Assembly (NCBI RefSeq): GCF_001613795.1
Contig: NZ_LPVZ01000001.1
Coordinates: 1-64,000, forward strand
Source: Thalassospira sp. MCCC 1A01148
Lineage (GTDB): Bacteria; Pseudomonadota; Alphaproteobacteria; Rhodospirillales; Thalassospiraceae
Direction of reading: 5' to 3'
DNA: 64,000 bases
Notes under the pieces: generated by a model
Told to the model about the DNA's origin: nothing
The model's input: the letters and a program-made list of their open reading frames with translations, nothing else
Databases searched by the model: none
Made by a program: the position numbers and the translations under genes
Shown here: one piece after another, positions 42,667 to 54,862 of the stretch
How positions within the stretch are numbered: the stretch's first letter is position 1
Layout of the letters: every line of letters begins with the position of its first letter

Positions 42667-44832
42667 CTAGCCGGTGGCGCGCTCGTCGATCTGGATCGCT
42701 GAGAGGAACTGGTCAATCTCGCTGCGAAGATTTGCCGCCTGAACGGAAAGCTCATGTGCCGCAGAGGTCACGTCGTCGGTTGCGTTTTCACTTTTACAGG
42801 CAGCATTTTGAACGCCATTGATGCTGTCGAGCACTTCGCGTGTGCCCTGTGCGGTGTCGCGGGCACGAAGTGCGATATTGCTGGTGGCTTCACCCTGCTT
42901 GGTAACGGCCTGGGCCACAGTGTTCGAGATCGAGTTGATTTCATCAATGACCTCGGAAATGTCGCGCATGGCGGTGACGGATTCCTGCGTTGCTTCCTGA
43001 ATGGCGAGGATCTGTTCGCTGATTTCGCCGGTTGCACGGCTGGTTTGCGCAGCAAGGTTTTTGACTTCGTTGGCGACCACGGCAAAGCCTTTGCCCGCTT
43101 CGCCCGCGCGGGCAGCCTCAATCGTTGCGTTGAGGGCGAGAAGGTTGGTCTGGGATGCGATGTCACTGATCAGCGTGATGACTTCGCCGATTTTAACCGT
43201 ACTTTCCGAAAGACTTTGCACCAGACGGTTGCTGTGTTCGGTTCGGGTGACGGCACCTTGGGCAATCGTGCTTGAGGTGCGAACATGATCGCCGATTTCC
43301 GCGACCGAGGTGGAGAGCTGGGTGGCGGCACTGGCAACCGAATTGATGTTATCCGCAGCACGTTCGACAATGGTGACCACACCACCGGCAAGCTGGGTGG
43401 TATCAGACACCGCACCGGACATGACATTGGCGGTGTTGCCCATCGATTCCGAGGCATGGCAAAGCGCCTGCACGACATTGTCAGCACGGGTGCGGAAGGT
43501 GTCGACCGCGTTGGCAACGGCGGTGGCGCGCGCCAGTTTTTCGCGGTTCTCCTCTTCGCGCTGACGGGTCAGGCGATCATTTTCCAGAAGGCTTTCTTTG
43601 AAATTGGCCAAGGCCTGCATGATGCGTGCGATTGCATTATTTCCCCGGGTTGGTGGAATTTCGGCATCAAGTTTTCCGGCGGCGAGCTTTTCCATCATGC
43701 ACACCGCATGGGTTAACGGGCGGGTGATGCCCCGGCCCAATGACCAGCCGATAATGGTGGCGACGGCGGCAACGATGACAAGGATCAGCAAAGAAGCATT
43801 GCGCATATTGATTGTTGGGGCGAAGACTTCATCGGCGGAAACCGTTGCAAGAAGTGCCAGCCGGGAATCGATAATTTCCAGCGGGGTATAGGCCGAGACC
43901 ACCATGGCGCCATCGAAATCATTCACCGTCATGGTGCCGGTTTGGCCGCCAAGGGCAAGGTCGACAGGGACGGCATTGATTTCACGAAGAAGGCTGGTCG
44001 GTTCGGCCATCAGGCGGGTGTCATTGCGCATCAAGCCGTCTGCGCCGACAAGATAGGTGTCACCGGTTTCACCAAGACCCTGTGCTGCCTGCAAGGTGCT
44101 GTTGATGCGGTCAACCGGGATCCGCACCGCCATGACACCAATCAGGTTTGACCCGGCTTCATCGTAAACCGGTGCTGCCATGAAGGCGGAAGGCTTGCCG
44201 TCTGCAAGGGTGTAGCGGGTAAAATCGATGAAACTGACGGTACCAGGTTTTGCATCGCGGGCGGCAGCAAAGACCTGCCCCAGACCGGACGTGGCATAGG
44301 CATCCTTTGACAGATCGACAGAAAAGTCGTCCGTCTTCGAAACACTGTAAAGCACGCTTCCTTGTGTTCCGATCAGATAGATATCGCCATAGGAGCGTTC
44401 ACGGCGCAGCTGACGGAGCCATGGGTGATATTGTTTGTGGATGTCGGAATAGGTTGAGCCGTCCGGCGCCTGATCAAGCATGTCGCGCTCTGCTGCGTCA
44501 TGCGGGTTCTGATCAATATAGAGATTGTGCAATGTTGCCATCGCGCTGCTGCCAAGGTCGGACCAGGCAAAATCGAAAATGGTGATGGATTGGCGAAGTG
44601 CTGGACTGGAGGCCTGCAGGATCAGGTCCTGTTCGATGGATCGGAAATAACCATCCAGCTCGCTTTGTCGCGCACTGACCACGGCAGAAAGTTTCTCGGT
44701 GGCGCCCATATTCAGGGCATCGCGCGCAATCAGATAGCTGGAAAGGGCGGTGGCCGCTGCCGCGAGAATGGCCAGAATGGCGATTGTCGTCGGGATGACG
44801 CGACGCAAAGACATAGAGGCAAGGAACGACAC
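42667..44832 (-). CDS. methyl-accepting chemotaxis protein with dCache sensor
   Basis: 721-residue membrane chemoreceptor. It has transmembrane helix 1 (about 12-34), a long periplasmic double-Cache-like domain (about 40-335; [22 protein letters not shown] and [19 protein letters not shown] are Cache elements), helix 2 at [20 protein letters not shown] and a HAMP region ([21 protein letters not shown]). The signalling domain has the conserved tip [34 protein letters not shown]. Start is the GTG at 44832, because AGGAGGG lies just upstream; an ATG 18 bp inside has none. Stand-alone, so it reports to Che proteins elsewhere. Ligand probably a small organic acid or amino acid. Confidence 0.93.
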   Translation of the reverse strand: MSFLASMSLRRVIPTTIAILAILAAAATALSSYLIARDALNMGATEKLSAVVSARQSELDGYFRSIEQDLILQASSPALRQSITIFDFAWSDLGSSAMATLHNLYIDQNPHDAAERDMLDQAPDGSTYSDIHKQYHPWLRQLRRERSYGDIYLIGTQGSVLYSVSKTDDFSVDLSKDAYATSGLGQVFAAARDAKPGTVSFIDFTRYTLADGKPSAFMAAPVYDEAGSNLIGVMAVRIPVDRINSTLQAAQGLGETGDTYLVGADGLMRNDTRLMAEPTSLLREINAVPVDLALGGQTGTMTVNDFDGAMVVSAYTPLEIIDSRLALLATVSADEVFAPTINMRNASLLILVIVAAVATIIGWSLGRGITRPLTHAVCMMEKLAAGKLDAEIPPTRGNNAIARIMQALANFKESLLENDRLTRQREEENREKLARATAVANAVDTFRTRADNVVQALCHASESMGNTANVMSGAVSDTTQLAGGVVTIVERAADNINSVASAATQLSTSVAEIGDHVRTSSTIAQGAVTRTEHSNRLVQSLSESTVKIGEVITLISDIASQTNLLALNATIEAARAGEAGKGFAVVANEVKNLAAQTSRATGEISEQILAIQEATQESVTAMRDISEVIDEINSISNTVAQAVTKQGEATSNIALRARDTAQGTREVLDSINGVQNAACKSENATDDVTSAAHELSVQAANLRSEIDQFLSAIQIDERATG

Positions 44833-45015
44833 CAGACCCTCCTGACCGATTTCTGGAATGAGTGTTCAAATACTCAGTAAAGCAAAAATCCGATCCGGCG
44901 AATTCACATGCTTGTGTCCGGGGTGTGAGCGTGGGCGTGGTGCAAAACGAGAAAAGCCTGATCCCCGGTTGGCAGGGATCAGGCCATGTTTTCAAACCGT
45001 TCGGCTGTTTTCGCC

Positions 45016-46098
45016 TCAGGCGTTGTCGCGCAGGGCCTTGGCGATAGCCTCGCCACAGGTGACGGTGTTGGCCTTGCCACCAAGATCGGCGGTACGCAGG
45101 TTTTCATCCAAAAGCACGGTTTCGATTGCCTTCATGATCGCGTCATGGGCGTCGGTGTGACCAAGGTGATCAAGCATCATCGCGCCGGACCAGATCTGAC
45201 CAATCGGGTTTGCGATACCCTTGCCGGCAATATCCGGGGCCGAACCATGGACCGGTTCGAACAGGGACGGGAATTTGCGTTCCGGGTTGATGTTGCCCGA
45301 TGGCGCGATGCCGATTGTGCCCGTGCAGGCCGGGCCAAGGTCAGACAGGATATCGCCAAACAGGTTCGATGCCACCACCACGTCAAAGCGGTCCGGGTTC
45401 ATCACAAACTGGGCGGTCAGAATATCGATATGGTATTTGTCCCAGGTGACGTCGGGATAGTTTTTCGCCATTTCGATCACGCGTTCATCCCAGTAGGGCA
45501 TGGTGATCGAAATGCCGTTCGATTTGGTGGCCGAGGTTACGTGTTTGCGCGGGCGTTTCTGGGCCAGTTCGAAGGCATATTTAAGGATGCGATCAATGCC
45601 GGTGCGCGACATGACGGTTTCCTGAATGACGATTTCACGGTCCGTGCCGGGATACATCTTGCCCCCGACCGAGGAATATTCGCCTTCGGTGTTTTCGCGC
45701 ACGACATAGAAATCAATATCGCCCGGTTTGCGGCCCGCGAGCGGAGAGGGCACGCCGGGCATCAGTTTGGCCGGGCGCAAATTGACATACTGGTCAAAGT
45801 CGCGGCGGAACATGATCAGCGAGCCCCACAGCGAAATGTGGTCCGGTACCGTATCGGGCCAGCCGACCGCGCCAAAGAAGATCGCATCGTGGGGTTCGAT
45901 CTGTTCGCGCCAGTCATCGGGCATCATTTTGCCGTGCTTTTGGTAGTAGTCGCACGATCCGAATTCGAATTCATTAAACACCAGATCGAGGTCAAAGATT
46001 TCGGCCGCGGCCTTAAGCACGCGGATGCCTTCGGGCATGACTTCGGTTCCGATGCCGTCGCCGGCGATGACTGCGATTTTGTGGGTGGGGCGTGTCAC
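45016..46098 (-). CDS. ttuC: tartrate/D-malate-type dehydrogenase
   Basis: Beta-decarboxylating hydroxyacid dehydrogenase of 360 residues, close to tartrate dehydrogenase TtuC and D-malate dehydrogenase DmlA in length. HDAIFFGAVGWPDTVPDHISLWGSLIMFRRDFDQYVNLRP is diagnostic for this branch versus LeuB. VVRENTEGEYSSVGG and the metal site SNLFGDILSDLGPA are conserved. I start at the GTG at 46098, which follows GGAGAA and matches the family N-terminus (TRPTHKIAVIAGDGIG); a GTG 72 bp upstream gives a nonconserved extension. It acts on tartrate, D-malate or a related acid with NAD and a divalent cation. Downstream of acs on the same strand but separated from it by a terminator. Confidence 0.88.
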   Translation of the reverse strand: MTRPTHKIAVIAGDGIGTEVMPEGIRVLKAAAEIFDLDLVFNEFEFGSCDYYQKHGKMMPDDWREQIEPHDAIFFGAVGWPDTVPDHISLWGSLIMFRRDFDQYVNLRPAKLMPGVPSPLAGRKPGDIDFYVVRENTEGEYSSVGGKMYPGTDREIVIQETVMSRTGIDRILKYAFELAQKRPRKHVTSATKSNGISITMPYWDERVIEMAKNYPDVTWDKYHIDILTAQFVMNPDRFDVVVASNLFGDILSDLGPACTGTIGIAPSGNINPERKFPSLFEPVHGSAPDIAGKGIANPIGQIWSGAMMLDHLGHTDAHDAIMKAIETVLLDENLRTADLGGKANTVTCGEAIAKALRDNA

Positions 46099-46235
46099 GG
46101 TGCTGTTCTCCGCTGATGTGTGTTTTTGGTGGTTTTCAGTTTGGGGATTATTGCGTTGATCGGCCGTCACGTCGAGCCCTTGAAGCGATCCGGATTACAG
46201 TTCTGGTTACAGTTCTGATTACTGTCCGGATACAA

Positions 46236-46265
46236 GAAAGGCCCCCGCCATTGGCAGGGGCCTTT
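46236..46265 (-). terminator. terminator after acs
   Basis: GAAAGGCCCC with GGGGCCTTTC around CGCCATTGGCA, T-rich on the minus strand. It is 46 bp past the acs stop. Confidence 0.75.
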
Positions 46266-46310
46266 CCGTGTAAGGGTATCTGGCGACGATGGGTCGCCAG
46301 AGTTCAGCTC

Positions 46311-48254
<1,944 letters not shown>

Positions 48255-48789
48255 ATGTGGCCTCTTGTTCGTTTCCTGTGGTCTCTAGGTCGGCACCGGG
48301 GTCCTGGGATGACTTTCCGAAGGTCTCGAAAAAGGCATCAGTCCGATGCAGTATTTCGGTGCGGTTCAGAAACTGCTTTGCCACCATGCCCGGTCCGGTG
48401 TGTGATCGGTCCCGGTAAAGGGCCCGGTAAAGGAAACGGGCACGGCAAAGTTAGTCCTGTCGCTTGCGCCCTATGCTAGTGCGCAGAAGGTATTGAGGGA
48501 ATACAACTTAAGACGGGGGCGGCATGGTCCGGTTTGGTCCCCATGACGGGTCAAGTGACCCGGTTGCAGAACGTGAAACCGAACATCGCCGTCTTTCTGG
48601 GGGTGTTCGGTCGCTGGTTTTGGATCGTATTCCCTTATGGTATTGAAATATATCTGGAATTTTAATCTTCGCCAGTGAAGCCGATTACATTTTTTCCGTG
48701 CCCGGATATGGGGTTTGTCTGGTTCGGTTCTGGATTTGATGGAACAAAACAGATACAAAGACTGCAACACGTAATCGAATGGTGGGACA
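48255..48789. other. 535-bp intergenic region between divergent acs and rmuC
   Basis: No supported gene. Two dyads stand out: CGGGTCA-AG-TGACCCG at 48547-48562, and an ACCGAACA/TGTTCGGT stem-loop at 48578-48611. These could be an operator and a small structured RNA or terminator. A/T-rich sequence after 48620 probably contains the rmuC promoter, but no firm -35/-10 could be fixed. Confidence 0.5.
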
Positions 48790-50325
48790 ATGGATCCGAT
48801 TTCTTTGGCAGCAGGTGCCCTTGGCGCATCTGTTCTGGCACTTGCCTTTAGCATCATGATGGTCAAGCGCATCAAGGATGCCGCCGAGGCCGAGACGGAG
48901 TCGCGCACAGCCCTTCTGACATCGCAGCTCGAACACGCCGAAAACACGCGCCGCGATCTTGCGACAGAGGTCGCGCAGATGCGTGAAAAGCTTTCCGATG
49001 CGTCGGAAAAGCGCGCCATTGCCGAAACAACGGCCAACCGGGTGCCGGTGCTTGAAGCCGAGGTGAAAGAGCTTCGCACCGCCCTTGATCAGTGGCGCGA
49101 AAAGGGGTCCGAGCTTGAAACAGCGCTTGAGAAAGAGCGCGAGGCCGCCAAGGAAAAGCTCGAGATGCTTGAAGATGCCAAGACCAAGCTGCTTGATAGC
49201 TTCAAGGCGTTGTCGTCCGATGCGCTCAAGATCAATAACGACGAGTTCATGAAGCTTGCGCGTGAAAACTTCTCGCGCCTGCAGGAAGGGGCCAAGGGCG
49301 ATCTTGAAAAACGCCAGCAGGCGATTGATGGCCTTGTAAAACCCATCAAAGAACGCCTTGAAGCCTTTGATACCAAGGTTAATGAACTTGAAAAAAACCG
49401 CAAGGAAGCTTACGGCGAGCTGCGTGAGCAGGTCGGGACTTTGGTACAATCGCAACACAAATTGTCCAAGGAAACCCAGACGCTGAGTTCTGCCCTTCGG
49501 TCCAGTTCATCGGTGTCGGGCAAGTGGGGCGAGCTGCAGCTCAAGCGCATTGTCGAACTTGCCGGGATGCTCAAGCATTGTGACTTTGACGAGCAGGTGC
49601 ATTTCAATACCGACGAAGGCGTTCAGAAACCCGACATGGTCATTCACCTGCCGGGCGGCAAGAACATCGTGGTCGATGCCAAGGCCCCGACATCAGCCTA
49701 TCTTGAGGCGATTGACGAGAAATATGACGATGAACGCCGCGAAGCATTGATGGCGACCTATGTCACCAATGTGCGCAAGGTGATTACGGAACTTTCGAAG
49801 AAGTCCTATTGGAAGTCGGTGGACAGCCCGGAATTTGTTGTGCTGTTCCTGCCTGGTGAAAGCTTCTTCTCGGCCGCCCTTGAACGTGACCCGCGTTTGA
49901 TCGAGGACAGCTTCCGCGATGGTGTGATCTTGGCGACACCCACCACGCTTCTGGGCTTGCTCAAGGCGGTGGCGTATGGCTGGCGTCAGGAAGCCCTGGC
50001 GGAAAGTGCGCGGGATATCAGTGAAATCGGCCAGCAACTGTTTGATCGCCTGGGCACGCTTGCCAAGAATTTCAGTTCCATGGGCAAGTCGCTTGAAAGC
50101 ACAGTCAAGAATTACAACAAGACACTGGGCACGCTCGAAGGTTCGGTTCTGGTCTCGGCGCGCAAGCTCAAGGAAAAGCATATTGTTGCCGATGACCGCA
50201 TGATCGAGGAACCAGCCCCGTCGGAAACCCATGTGCGTGACATCACCAAGATGGAATTGCTGGCTGGACCCGAAGACGGCGCAGAAGGTGCCAGTGACGA
50301 TGCCACGCCCGACGCGCAAGAATAA
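48790..50325 (+). CDS. rmuC: DNA recombination protein RmuC
   Basis: 511-residue RmuC-family protein, thought to limit inversions at short inverted repeats. It has an N-terminal hydrophobic anchor (ISLAAGALGASVLALAFSIMMV), then a long coiled coil (about 30-230; EAETESRTALLTSQLEHAENTRRDLATEVAQMREKL). The nuclease-like core has GKWGELQLKRIVELAGMLKHCDFDEQ, PDMVIHLPGGKNIVVDAKAP and DSPEFVVLFLPGESFFSAAL. The tail after about 470 is acidic. Divergent from acs across a long intergenic region; def follows 157 bp downstream. Confidence 0.94.
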   Translation: MDPISLAAGALGASVLALAFSIMMVKRIKDAAEAETESRTALLTSQLEHAENTRRDLATEVAQMREKLSDASEKRAIAETTANRVPVLEAEVKELRTALDQWREKGSELETALEKEREAAKEKLEMLEDAKTKLLDSFKALSSDALKINNDEFMKLARENFSRLQEGAKGDLEKRQQAIDGLVKPIKERLEAFDTKVNELEKNRKEAYGELREQVGTLVQSQHKLSKETQTLSSALRSSSSVSGKWGELQLKRIVELAGMLKHCDFDEQVHFNTDEGVQKPDMVIHLPGGKNIVVDAKAPTSAYLEAIDEKYDDERREALMATYVTNVRKVITELSKKSYWKSVDSPEFVVLFLPGESFFSAALERDPRLIEDSFRDGVILATPTTLLGLLKAVAYGWRQEALAESARDISEIGQQLFDRLGTLAKNFSSMGKSLESTVKNYNKTLGTLEGSVLVSARKLKEKHIVADDRMIEEPAPSETHVRDITKMELLAGPEDGAEGASDDATPDAQE

Positions 50326-50482
50326 CGCGGTGCGTTAAGGCGGTTTTCATGGCGCAGGCATGGCAGCCATCACGCGCAAATCGGGCTGCTTGCTTGACTT
50401 GGGCGTGGGGAGACCTTATCTCGAAGCGCGAAATTCGCTATAATTATATATTTCATCAAGTTCGAAACCGGATCAGAGACCC

Positions 50483-51001
50483 ATGGCCCTGCGTGAAATT
50501 CTTATCGTTCCAGACCCGCGCCTGAAAAAGGAATGCGAACCGGTCGAAGCCGTGAATGATGAGATCAAGACCCTTCTCGATGACATGCTTGAAACCATGT
50601 ATGCGGCACCGGGCATTGGCCTTGCAGCACCGCAGATCGGGGTAATGAAGCGCGTGGTGGTCATGGATGTGTCCGATGACAAGGACAAGCCGGAACCGCT
50701 CAAACTGATCAATCCGGAAATCATCTGGGAATCTGAGGAAACCTCGATCTATCAGGAAGGATGCCTGTCGATCCCGGAACAATATGCCGATGTCGAACGC
50801 CCGGCCGAAGTCGGTATGCGCTATATGGATGAAAACGGCGAAACGCACGAGATCGAGGCAGACGGGTTGCTTGCGACCTGCATCCAGCACGAGATAGATC
50901 ATCTGGATGGCGTTCTGTTCACCGATTATCTGAGCGCGCTCAAGCGCAACATGATCCTGAAAAAAGTCCAGAAGCTGCAGAAAACCAAGAAATCTGCCTG
51001 A
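50483..51001 (+). CDS. def: peptide deformylase
   Basis: Iron/zinc hydrolase that removes the formyl group from nascent N-terminal methionine, 172 residues. All three motifs are intact: GIGLAAPQIG (46-55), EGCLSIP with the metal cysteine, and QHEIDHLDG with the HExxH pair. Its usual partner fmt, which formylates the initiator tRNA, starts 1.2 kb downstream. Between them lie a terminator, a dispersed repeat and a reverse-strand DUF429-like gene. Confidence 0.97.
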   Translation: MALREILIVPDPRLKKECEPVEAVNDEIKTLLDDMLETMYAAPGIGLAAPQIGVMKRVVVMDVSDDKDKPEPLKLINPEIIWESEETSIYQEGCLSIPEQYADVERPAEVGMRYMDENGETHEIEADGLLATCIQHEIDHLDGVLFTDYLSALKRNMILKKVQKLQKTKKSA

Positions 51002-51027
51002 GACTCTCGATCATTAAATGCATGCGA

Positions 51028-51054
51028 AGGGCCGGTTTTCCGGCCCTTTTGTTT
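51028..51054 (+). terminator. terminator after def
   Basis: AAGGGCCGG-TTTT-CCGGCCCTT followed by TTGTTTT. Confidence 0.85.
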
Positions 51055-51075
51055 TGCTCTGACGTCGACCAATAT

Positions 51076-51160
51076 CGTCATTCCGCGCGGAGCAGAGCGC
51101 AGACCCGGAATCCATAACTTCCGGAGTTGTTGGCAGATTCCCGCCTTCGCGGGAATGACG
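51076..51160. repeat. full-length 85-bp dispersed palindromic repeat, inverted relative to 19072
   Basis: Bounded by CGTCATTCC and GGAATGACG. Its reverse complement follows the copy at 19072-19156 closely at both ends (CGTCATTCCCGCGAAGGCGG, then ATTCCGGGTCTGCGCTC...), with a divergent centre. It lies between the converging def and DUF429-like genes. Confidence 0.85.
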
Positions 51161-51184
51161 ATCCGAGCATTCACCCTTTGTCGT

Positions 51185-52189
51185 TCAAGGGCGACGTGGT
51201 TTCAGGTCGTCAGGGTTCAGTCCGACGATCCAACCCTCCCGTTCCAGAACACTTGGCGCCTTGGGCAGATGTTCAGGGCGGCGGCCTTCGGCAATTTCAA
51301 TCAAGCCCATCACACCAATCAGCGCGTCAAAGGCATCATCCTTGCCGTGATCCGGACCAAAGCCATCCTTGATGTCGGCCCAGACCGCAGGACTGATTTC
51401 AATGCCCACGGCGCGGGCATCGTGGCGGAGTTTGTGCAGGTAGTTTTTGCGACTGTCCTGATTTGATTTAGTCAACTCACTTATATCAGTAAGCCAGCCA
51501 TAAATCTCTCCGGGATAGGTTTCAATCAAGGTGACGCCGGGGGATTTGCTGCAGGCTTCAAGATCACCCGAAAACGGCCAGATGTTAAATCCGTCGGCAT
51601 ATCCCGGCATGATCAGGTGTTTGAGGCCGTGCAACATGCCCTTGCCGACCTGATTGGCCCCCAATGTCCAGAAGGCGGGGCAGGCGGCGTTGCGTGATGG
51701 GGCATCTTTGGGATTGGTGGTCCGTTCGCAGCGACGATGCAGGGCATCGAAGTCTGGCAGGCCCAATGCCGTGATCAGGTGATCACGTTTGACACTGCCT
51801 TTGGTGCCGGAATTTTGCGGATAGAATGGCCGGGTGTGCCGGATTTCATCCGGTGATTCGCAAACTTCAAAAAAATCCTGCCAATGATCGTCACCAAGCA
51901 CGGCCAGAAGGCTTTTAAAGTCTTTGATATTCGCGCCATCATACCACGTGTCGAGAAATCCAATGGGTATATCAAGGCCCAGCCAGAGCGCGTCGGTCTT
52001 GCCATGGCTGGCAAGCGATTGGCGAAACTGATGGAGCATCCCGACCGGCTCGATGGCATGGATGTGCCACCCGGTTTCACGGCGGGTGGCTTTGGCGACC
52101 CAGCGACCTTTTGCCGACAGGCTCCAGTCTGCGTGCCAGATGTGGGTGACCGGGTATTTGGGCGATTGGGGTAAGGCTTGGCTTGTCAT
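51185..52189 (-). CDS. DUF429-like (RNase H-fold) protein of unknown function
   Basis: 334-residue soluble protein. The strand [19 protein letters not shown] with Asp near the N-terminus, [30 protein letters not shown] and the C-terminal [21 protein letters not shown] resemble the DUF429 group of predicted RNase H-fold nucleases; function is unproven. The ATG at 52189 is preferred; an upstream in-frame start would run into the fmt leader. It is divergent from fmt (starts 57 bp apart) and inserted against the direction of the def-fmt pair, with a dispersed repeat at its 3' side. Confidence 0.7.
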   Translation of the reverse strand: MTSQALPQSPKYPVTHIWHADWSLSAKGRWVAKATRRETGWHIHAIEPVGMLHQFRQSLASHGKTDALWLGLDIPIGFLDTWYDGANIKDFKSLLAVLGDDHWQDFFEVCESPDEIRHTRPFYPQNSGTKGSVKRDHLITALGLPDFDALHRRCERTTNPKDAPSRNAACPAFWTLGANQVGKGMLHGLKHLIMPGYADGFNIWPFSGDLEACSKSPGVTLIETYPGEIYGWLTDISELTKSNQDSRKNYLHKLRHDARAVGIEISPAVWADIKDGFGPDHGKDDAFDALIGVMGLIEIAEGRRPEHLPKAPSVLEREGWIVGLNPDDLKPRRP

Positions 52190-52246
52190 TTGGGCAGGAT
52201 AACGCCAAATTGCCGCCAGAAGACTCAAAAGATGAATGGGATTGAT

Positions 52247-53173
52247 ATGACCAAGCTGCGCATTGCCTTTATGGGAACCCCGGACTTTGCCCTTGTGGCG
52301 CTGAAGGATCTGGTTGCAAGCGGGCATGACGTGGTGTGCGTCTATTCACAGCCGCCGCGTCCGGCGGGGCGCGGGCACAAGGAAACGCCAAGCCCGGTGC
52401 ATGCCTGGGCCGCCGCGCAGGGGATTGAGGTCCGCCATCCGGTGTCGCTGAAATCGCCCGAAGAACAGCAGGCCTTTGCCGATCTTGATCTGGATGTTGC
52501 GGTGGTCGCGGCCTATGGCCTGATCCTGCCCAAGGCGATTTTGGATGCGCCAAAACACGGGTGTTTGAACATTCATGCGTCCCTTCTGCCGCGCTGGCGT
52601 GGCGCGGCGCCGATCCAGCGCGCCATTCTGGCCGGGGATGCGGCGACCGGGGTCACCATCATGCAGATGGATGTCGGGCTTGATACCGGTGACATGCTTC
52701 TGATTGGCGAACTGCCAATCACGACCGAGACCTATGCCAATGCCCTGCATGATGATCTCGCCAAGCTTGGCGGGAAGATGATTGTCGAGGCGCTTGAAAA
52801 GCTGCCCAAGGGGGAGCTTGTTGCCACCAAGCAGCCCGAAGAGGGTGTGACCTATGCCGCCAAGCTTGAACGTGCCGAGGCCAAGCTTGATTTCAATGAT
52901 GACGCCGCAGCACTTGAGCGGAAAATCCGTGCCTTTACCCCGTGGCCGGGGGCCTATTTCGAGTTGGGGAAGGAACGCATCAAGGTGCAGGCGGCTGAAG
53001 TGATTGATCAGTCCGGCCCGGTGGGTGAGATCCTTGATGACAAGCTGACGATTGGCTGCGGCACCGGCGCGCTGCGTCCGACCCGCATTCAGCGTCCGGG
53101 CAAATCGGTGATGGATACCGATGCGGTGCTGCGCGGCTATGACAAGCTTGCAAAGGGAGTCGTTCTGGGCTGA
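52247..53173 (+). CDS. fmt: methionyl-tRNA formyltransferase
   Basis: 308-residue enzyme that formylates Met-tRNA(fMet). The formyl-folate site contains the signature [24 protein letters not shown], with catalytic Asn, His and downstream Asp in GLDTGDML. The N-terminal Rossmann-like block is [20 protein letters not shown], and the C-terminal OB domain contains [11 protein letters not shown]. Start ATG at 52247 (MTKLRIAF). Its stop overlaps the GNAT gene start (TGATG). Confidence 0.96.
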   Translation: MTKLRIAFMGTPDFALVALKDLVASGHDVVCVYSQPPRPAGRGHKETPSPVHAWAAAQGIEVRHPVSLKSPEEQQAFADLDLDVAVVAAYGLILPKAILDAPKHGCLNIHASLLPRWRGAAPIQRAILAGDAATGVTIMQMDVGLDTGDMLLIGELPITTETYANALHDDLAKLGGKMIVEALEKLPKGELVATKQPEEGVTYAAKLERAEAKLDFNDDAAALERKIRAFTPWPGAYFELGKERIKVQAAEVIDQSGPVGEILDDKLTIGCGTGALRPTRIQRPGKSVMDTDAVLRGYDKLAKGVVLG

Positions 53174-53715
53174 TGACAAACATTGCGACCCAGACAGTCG
53201 GTGATTTGACGATCCGGCCAGCCTTTAACCGCGATGGTGATGGCATTGCCGATCTGATCGCGCTGGTTTTTGCCGATTATCCCGGTTGCGTGTTTGATCG
53301 CGCCGCCGAATTCCCCGAACTTGATGCGATTGCCGATGACTTCAAGGCCGATGACGGCCGGATCTGGGTCGCGGTTGATGACCACGACCGCGTTCTGGGC
53401 TGTTTTGGCGTCAAATATGATGTGGCCCGCCGCGAAGGCGAGCTTCACAAGGTTTACCTGCATCCGGCTGTGCGCGGGCGGGGCATGGCGCAAAAACTGA
53501 TGGCCAAGGCGTTGGCCTGGCTTGGTCAGACGCATCCCGAATGCGAAGCGGTGATGCTGTGGACCGATACGCGGTTTGAGGCCGGCCATCGGTTCTATGA
53601 AAAATGCGGCTTTGCGCGCACAGGCGAAAGCCGCATTCTGGATGATCTTTCCAACTCATCGGAGCTGCAGTTCCGGTTTGACTTCGCCGCCTATCAGAAA
53701 GCCCTGCCCTCCTAG
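53173..53715 (+). CDS. GNAT-family N-acetyltransferase
   Basis: 180-residue acetyl-CoA-dependent acyltransferase. The CoA-binding motif A is LHKVYLHPAVRGRGMAQKLMAKAL (the QxxGxG-type R-G-R-G-M-A). The C-terminal half contains VMLWTDTRFEAGHRFYEKCGFARTGESR, typical for small-molecule or peptide N-acetyltransferases. Translationally coupled to fmt by a one-base stop/start overlap. Substrate unknown. Confidence 0.9.
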   Translation: MTNIATQTVGDLTIRPAFNRDGDGIADLIALVFADYPGCVFDRAAEFPELDAIADDFKADDGRIWVAVDDHDRVLGCFGVKYDVARREGELHKVYLHPAVRGRGMAQKLMAKALAWLGQTHPECEAVMLWTDTRFEAGHRFYEKCGFARTGESRILDDLSNSSELQFRFDFAAYQKALPS

Positions 53716-53732
53716 GCGCTTGATCGGTCGGC

Positions 53733-54725
53733 TTAGGTGCGCTCTTTGGCGCGATCGCGTGCCGCGGCTGCGGTGTCGGTGGTGCCGTCGCTGTTGCGGG
53801 TGACCGCACGGGCATCGCGGAAGCCGAGCTCCCATGGCGGGACCGGGGTGAATTTTTCCGCCAGAAAGTCAACAAAGGCACGGACCTTTGGCGACAGGTG
53901 GCGTTTATGGGGATACACCGCCGAAATCCACGCCTGATCATGGACATATTCGGTCAGAACCGGGGTCAGACGACCGGTGCGGATATCTTCGTGCACAAGA
54001 TATTCCGCCAGGCGCGCCATGCCCAGCCCGGCCAGAACCGCTTCGTGCAGCACGTCACCGTCATTGGCAGAGAAAGAGCCCTGCGCACGGAAGGATACAT
54101 GGCCATCCGGGGTTTCGAAATGCCAGTCGTTAAAGCTTTCGCGCGATGACAGATGCAGACAGTTGTGGTTTTCAAGTTCCTGCGGCTTGCGCGGAATGCC
54201 GTTCTTTTCGAGATACTCCGGCGATGCCACGATCATGCGGCGGTTGACGGCATATTTACGCGCAATCAGCGATGAATCCTCAAGCGCCGACAGACGAATG
54301 GCAAGGTCGTAGCCATCGTTGACCAGATCGGTGAATTTGTCATCAAGGGTCAGTTCGATCCGAACATCAGGATAGCGCGCCAGGAATTCCGGGATCAGGG
54401 GCACCACCTGCATTTTGGTGAAGGCAACCGATGCGTTAATGCGCAATGTCCCGCGCGGGGCGGCATAAAGCTGTGTTACGACTTCTTCGGCTTCTTCGAT
54501 CTCGTTCAGGATGGTGCGCGCGCGCTCATAAAAGGCACGGCCTTCTTCGGTCAGACTAAGCTGACGCGTGGTGCGCATCAAAAGACGCGCGCCGAGGCGA
54601 TCCTCAAGGCGCGAGATGTATTTCGAGACGGCTGACGGTGACAGGCGCATTGTCCGGGCAGCGGCCGAGAAGCTTCCCTCCTCGACAGCATGGACAAAGA
54701 TTTCCATTTCCGCGGCGCGATCCAT
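53733..54725 (-). CDS. LysR-family transcriptional regulator
   Basis: 330-residue LysR protein. The N-terminal HTH covers residues 1-62 (MEIFVHAVEEGSFSAAARTMRLSPSAVSKYISRLEDRLGARLLMRTTRQLSLTEEG). The effector domain contains GTLRINASVAFTKMQVVPLIPEFLARYPDVRIELTLDD, characteristic of the DsdC/AaeR-like subgroup. The C-terminal tail after about 305 is Ala/Arg-rich and not conserved. Divergent from the 60-residue small gene at 54863, with a dyad between them. Confidence 0.92.
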   Translation of the reverse strand: MDRAAEMEIFVHAVEEGSFSAAARTMRLSPSAVSKYISRLEDRLGARLLMRTTRQLSLTEEGRAFYERARTILNEIEEAEEVVTQLYAAPRGTLRINASVAFTKMQVVPLIPEFLARYPDVRIELTLDDKFTDLVNDGYDLAIRLSALEDSSLIARKYAVNRRMIVASPEYLEKNGIPRKPQELENHNCLHLSSRESFNDWHFETPDGHVSFRAQGSFSANDGDVLHEAVLAGLGMARLAEYLVHEDIRTGRLTPVLTEYVHDQAWISAVYPHKRHLSPKVRAFVDFLAEKFTPVPPWELGFRDARAVTRNSDGTTDTAAAARDRAKERT

Positions 54726-54751
54726 ATTTCAGCTTCCTATTTATGACGCTC

Positions 54752-54770
54752 ATTCACAAGTAATGTGCAT
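54752..54770. promoter_or_regulatory. candidate LysR operator
   Basis: AT-T-CACA-AGTAA-TGTG-C-AT: CACA-N5-TGTG dyad with matching AT ends, 27 bp upstream of the lysR start. A second AT-rich dyad (GTAATT...AATTAC, about 54776-54808) follows on the side of the small gene. Confidence 0.5.
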
Positions 54771-54862
54771 ATTGAGGTAATTCTCTTTCCCCGTAAAGGA
54801 AATTACATTGAGTTCATCGAGAGCGACATGGGTCGCAACGAACGAAATTTCAGGAGGTCACC

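Noticed and set aside
46181..46228. Short repeats of TTACAGTTCTG just upstream of the ttuC start region
   Set aside because: Only two to three imperfect units without symmetry; too short to support a regulatory call.
48471..49079. 202-codon reverse-strand open frame spanning the acs-rmuC gap and rmuC 5' end
   Set aside because: It overlaps the RmuC coiled coil, has no ribosome site and no recognisable features.
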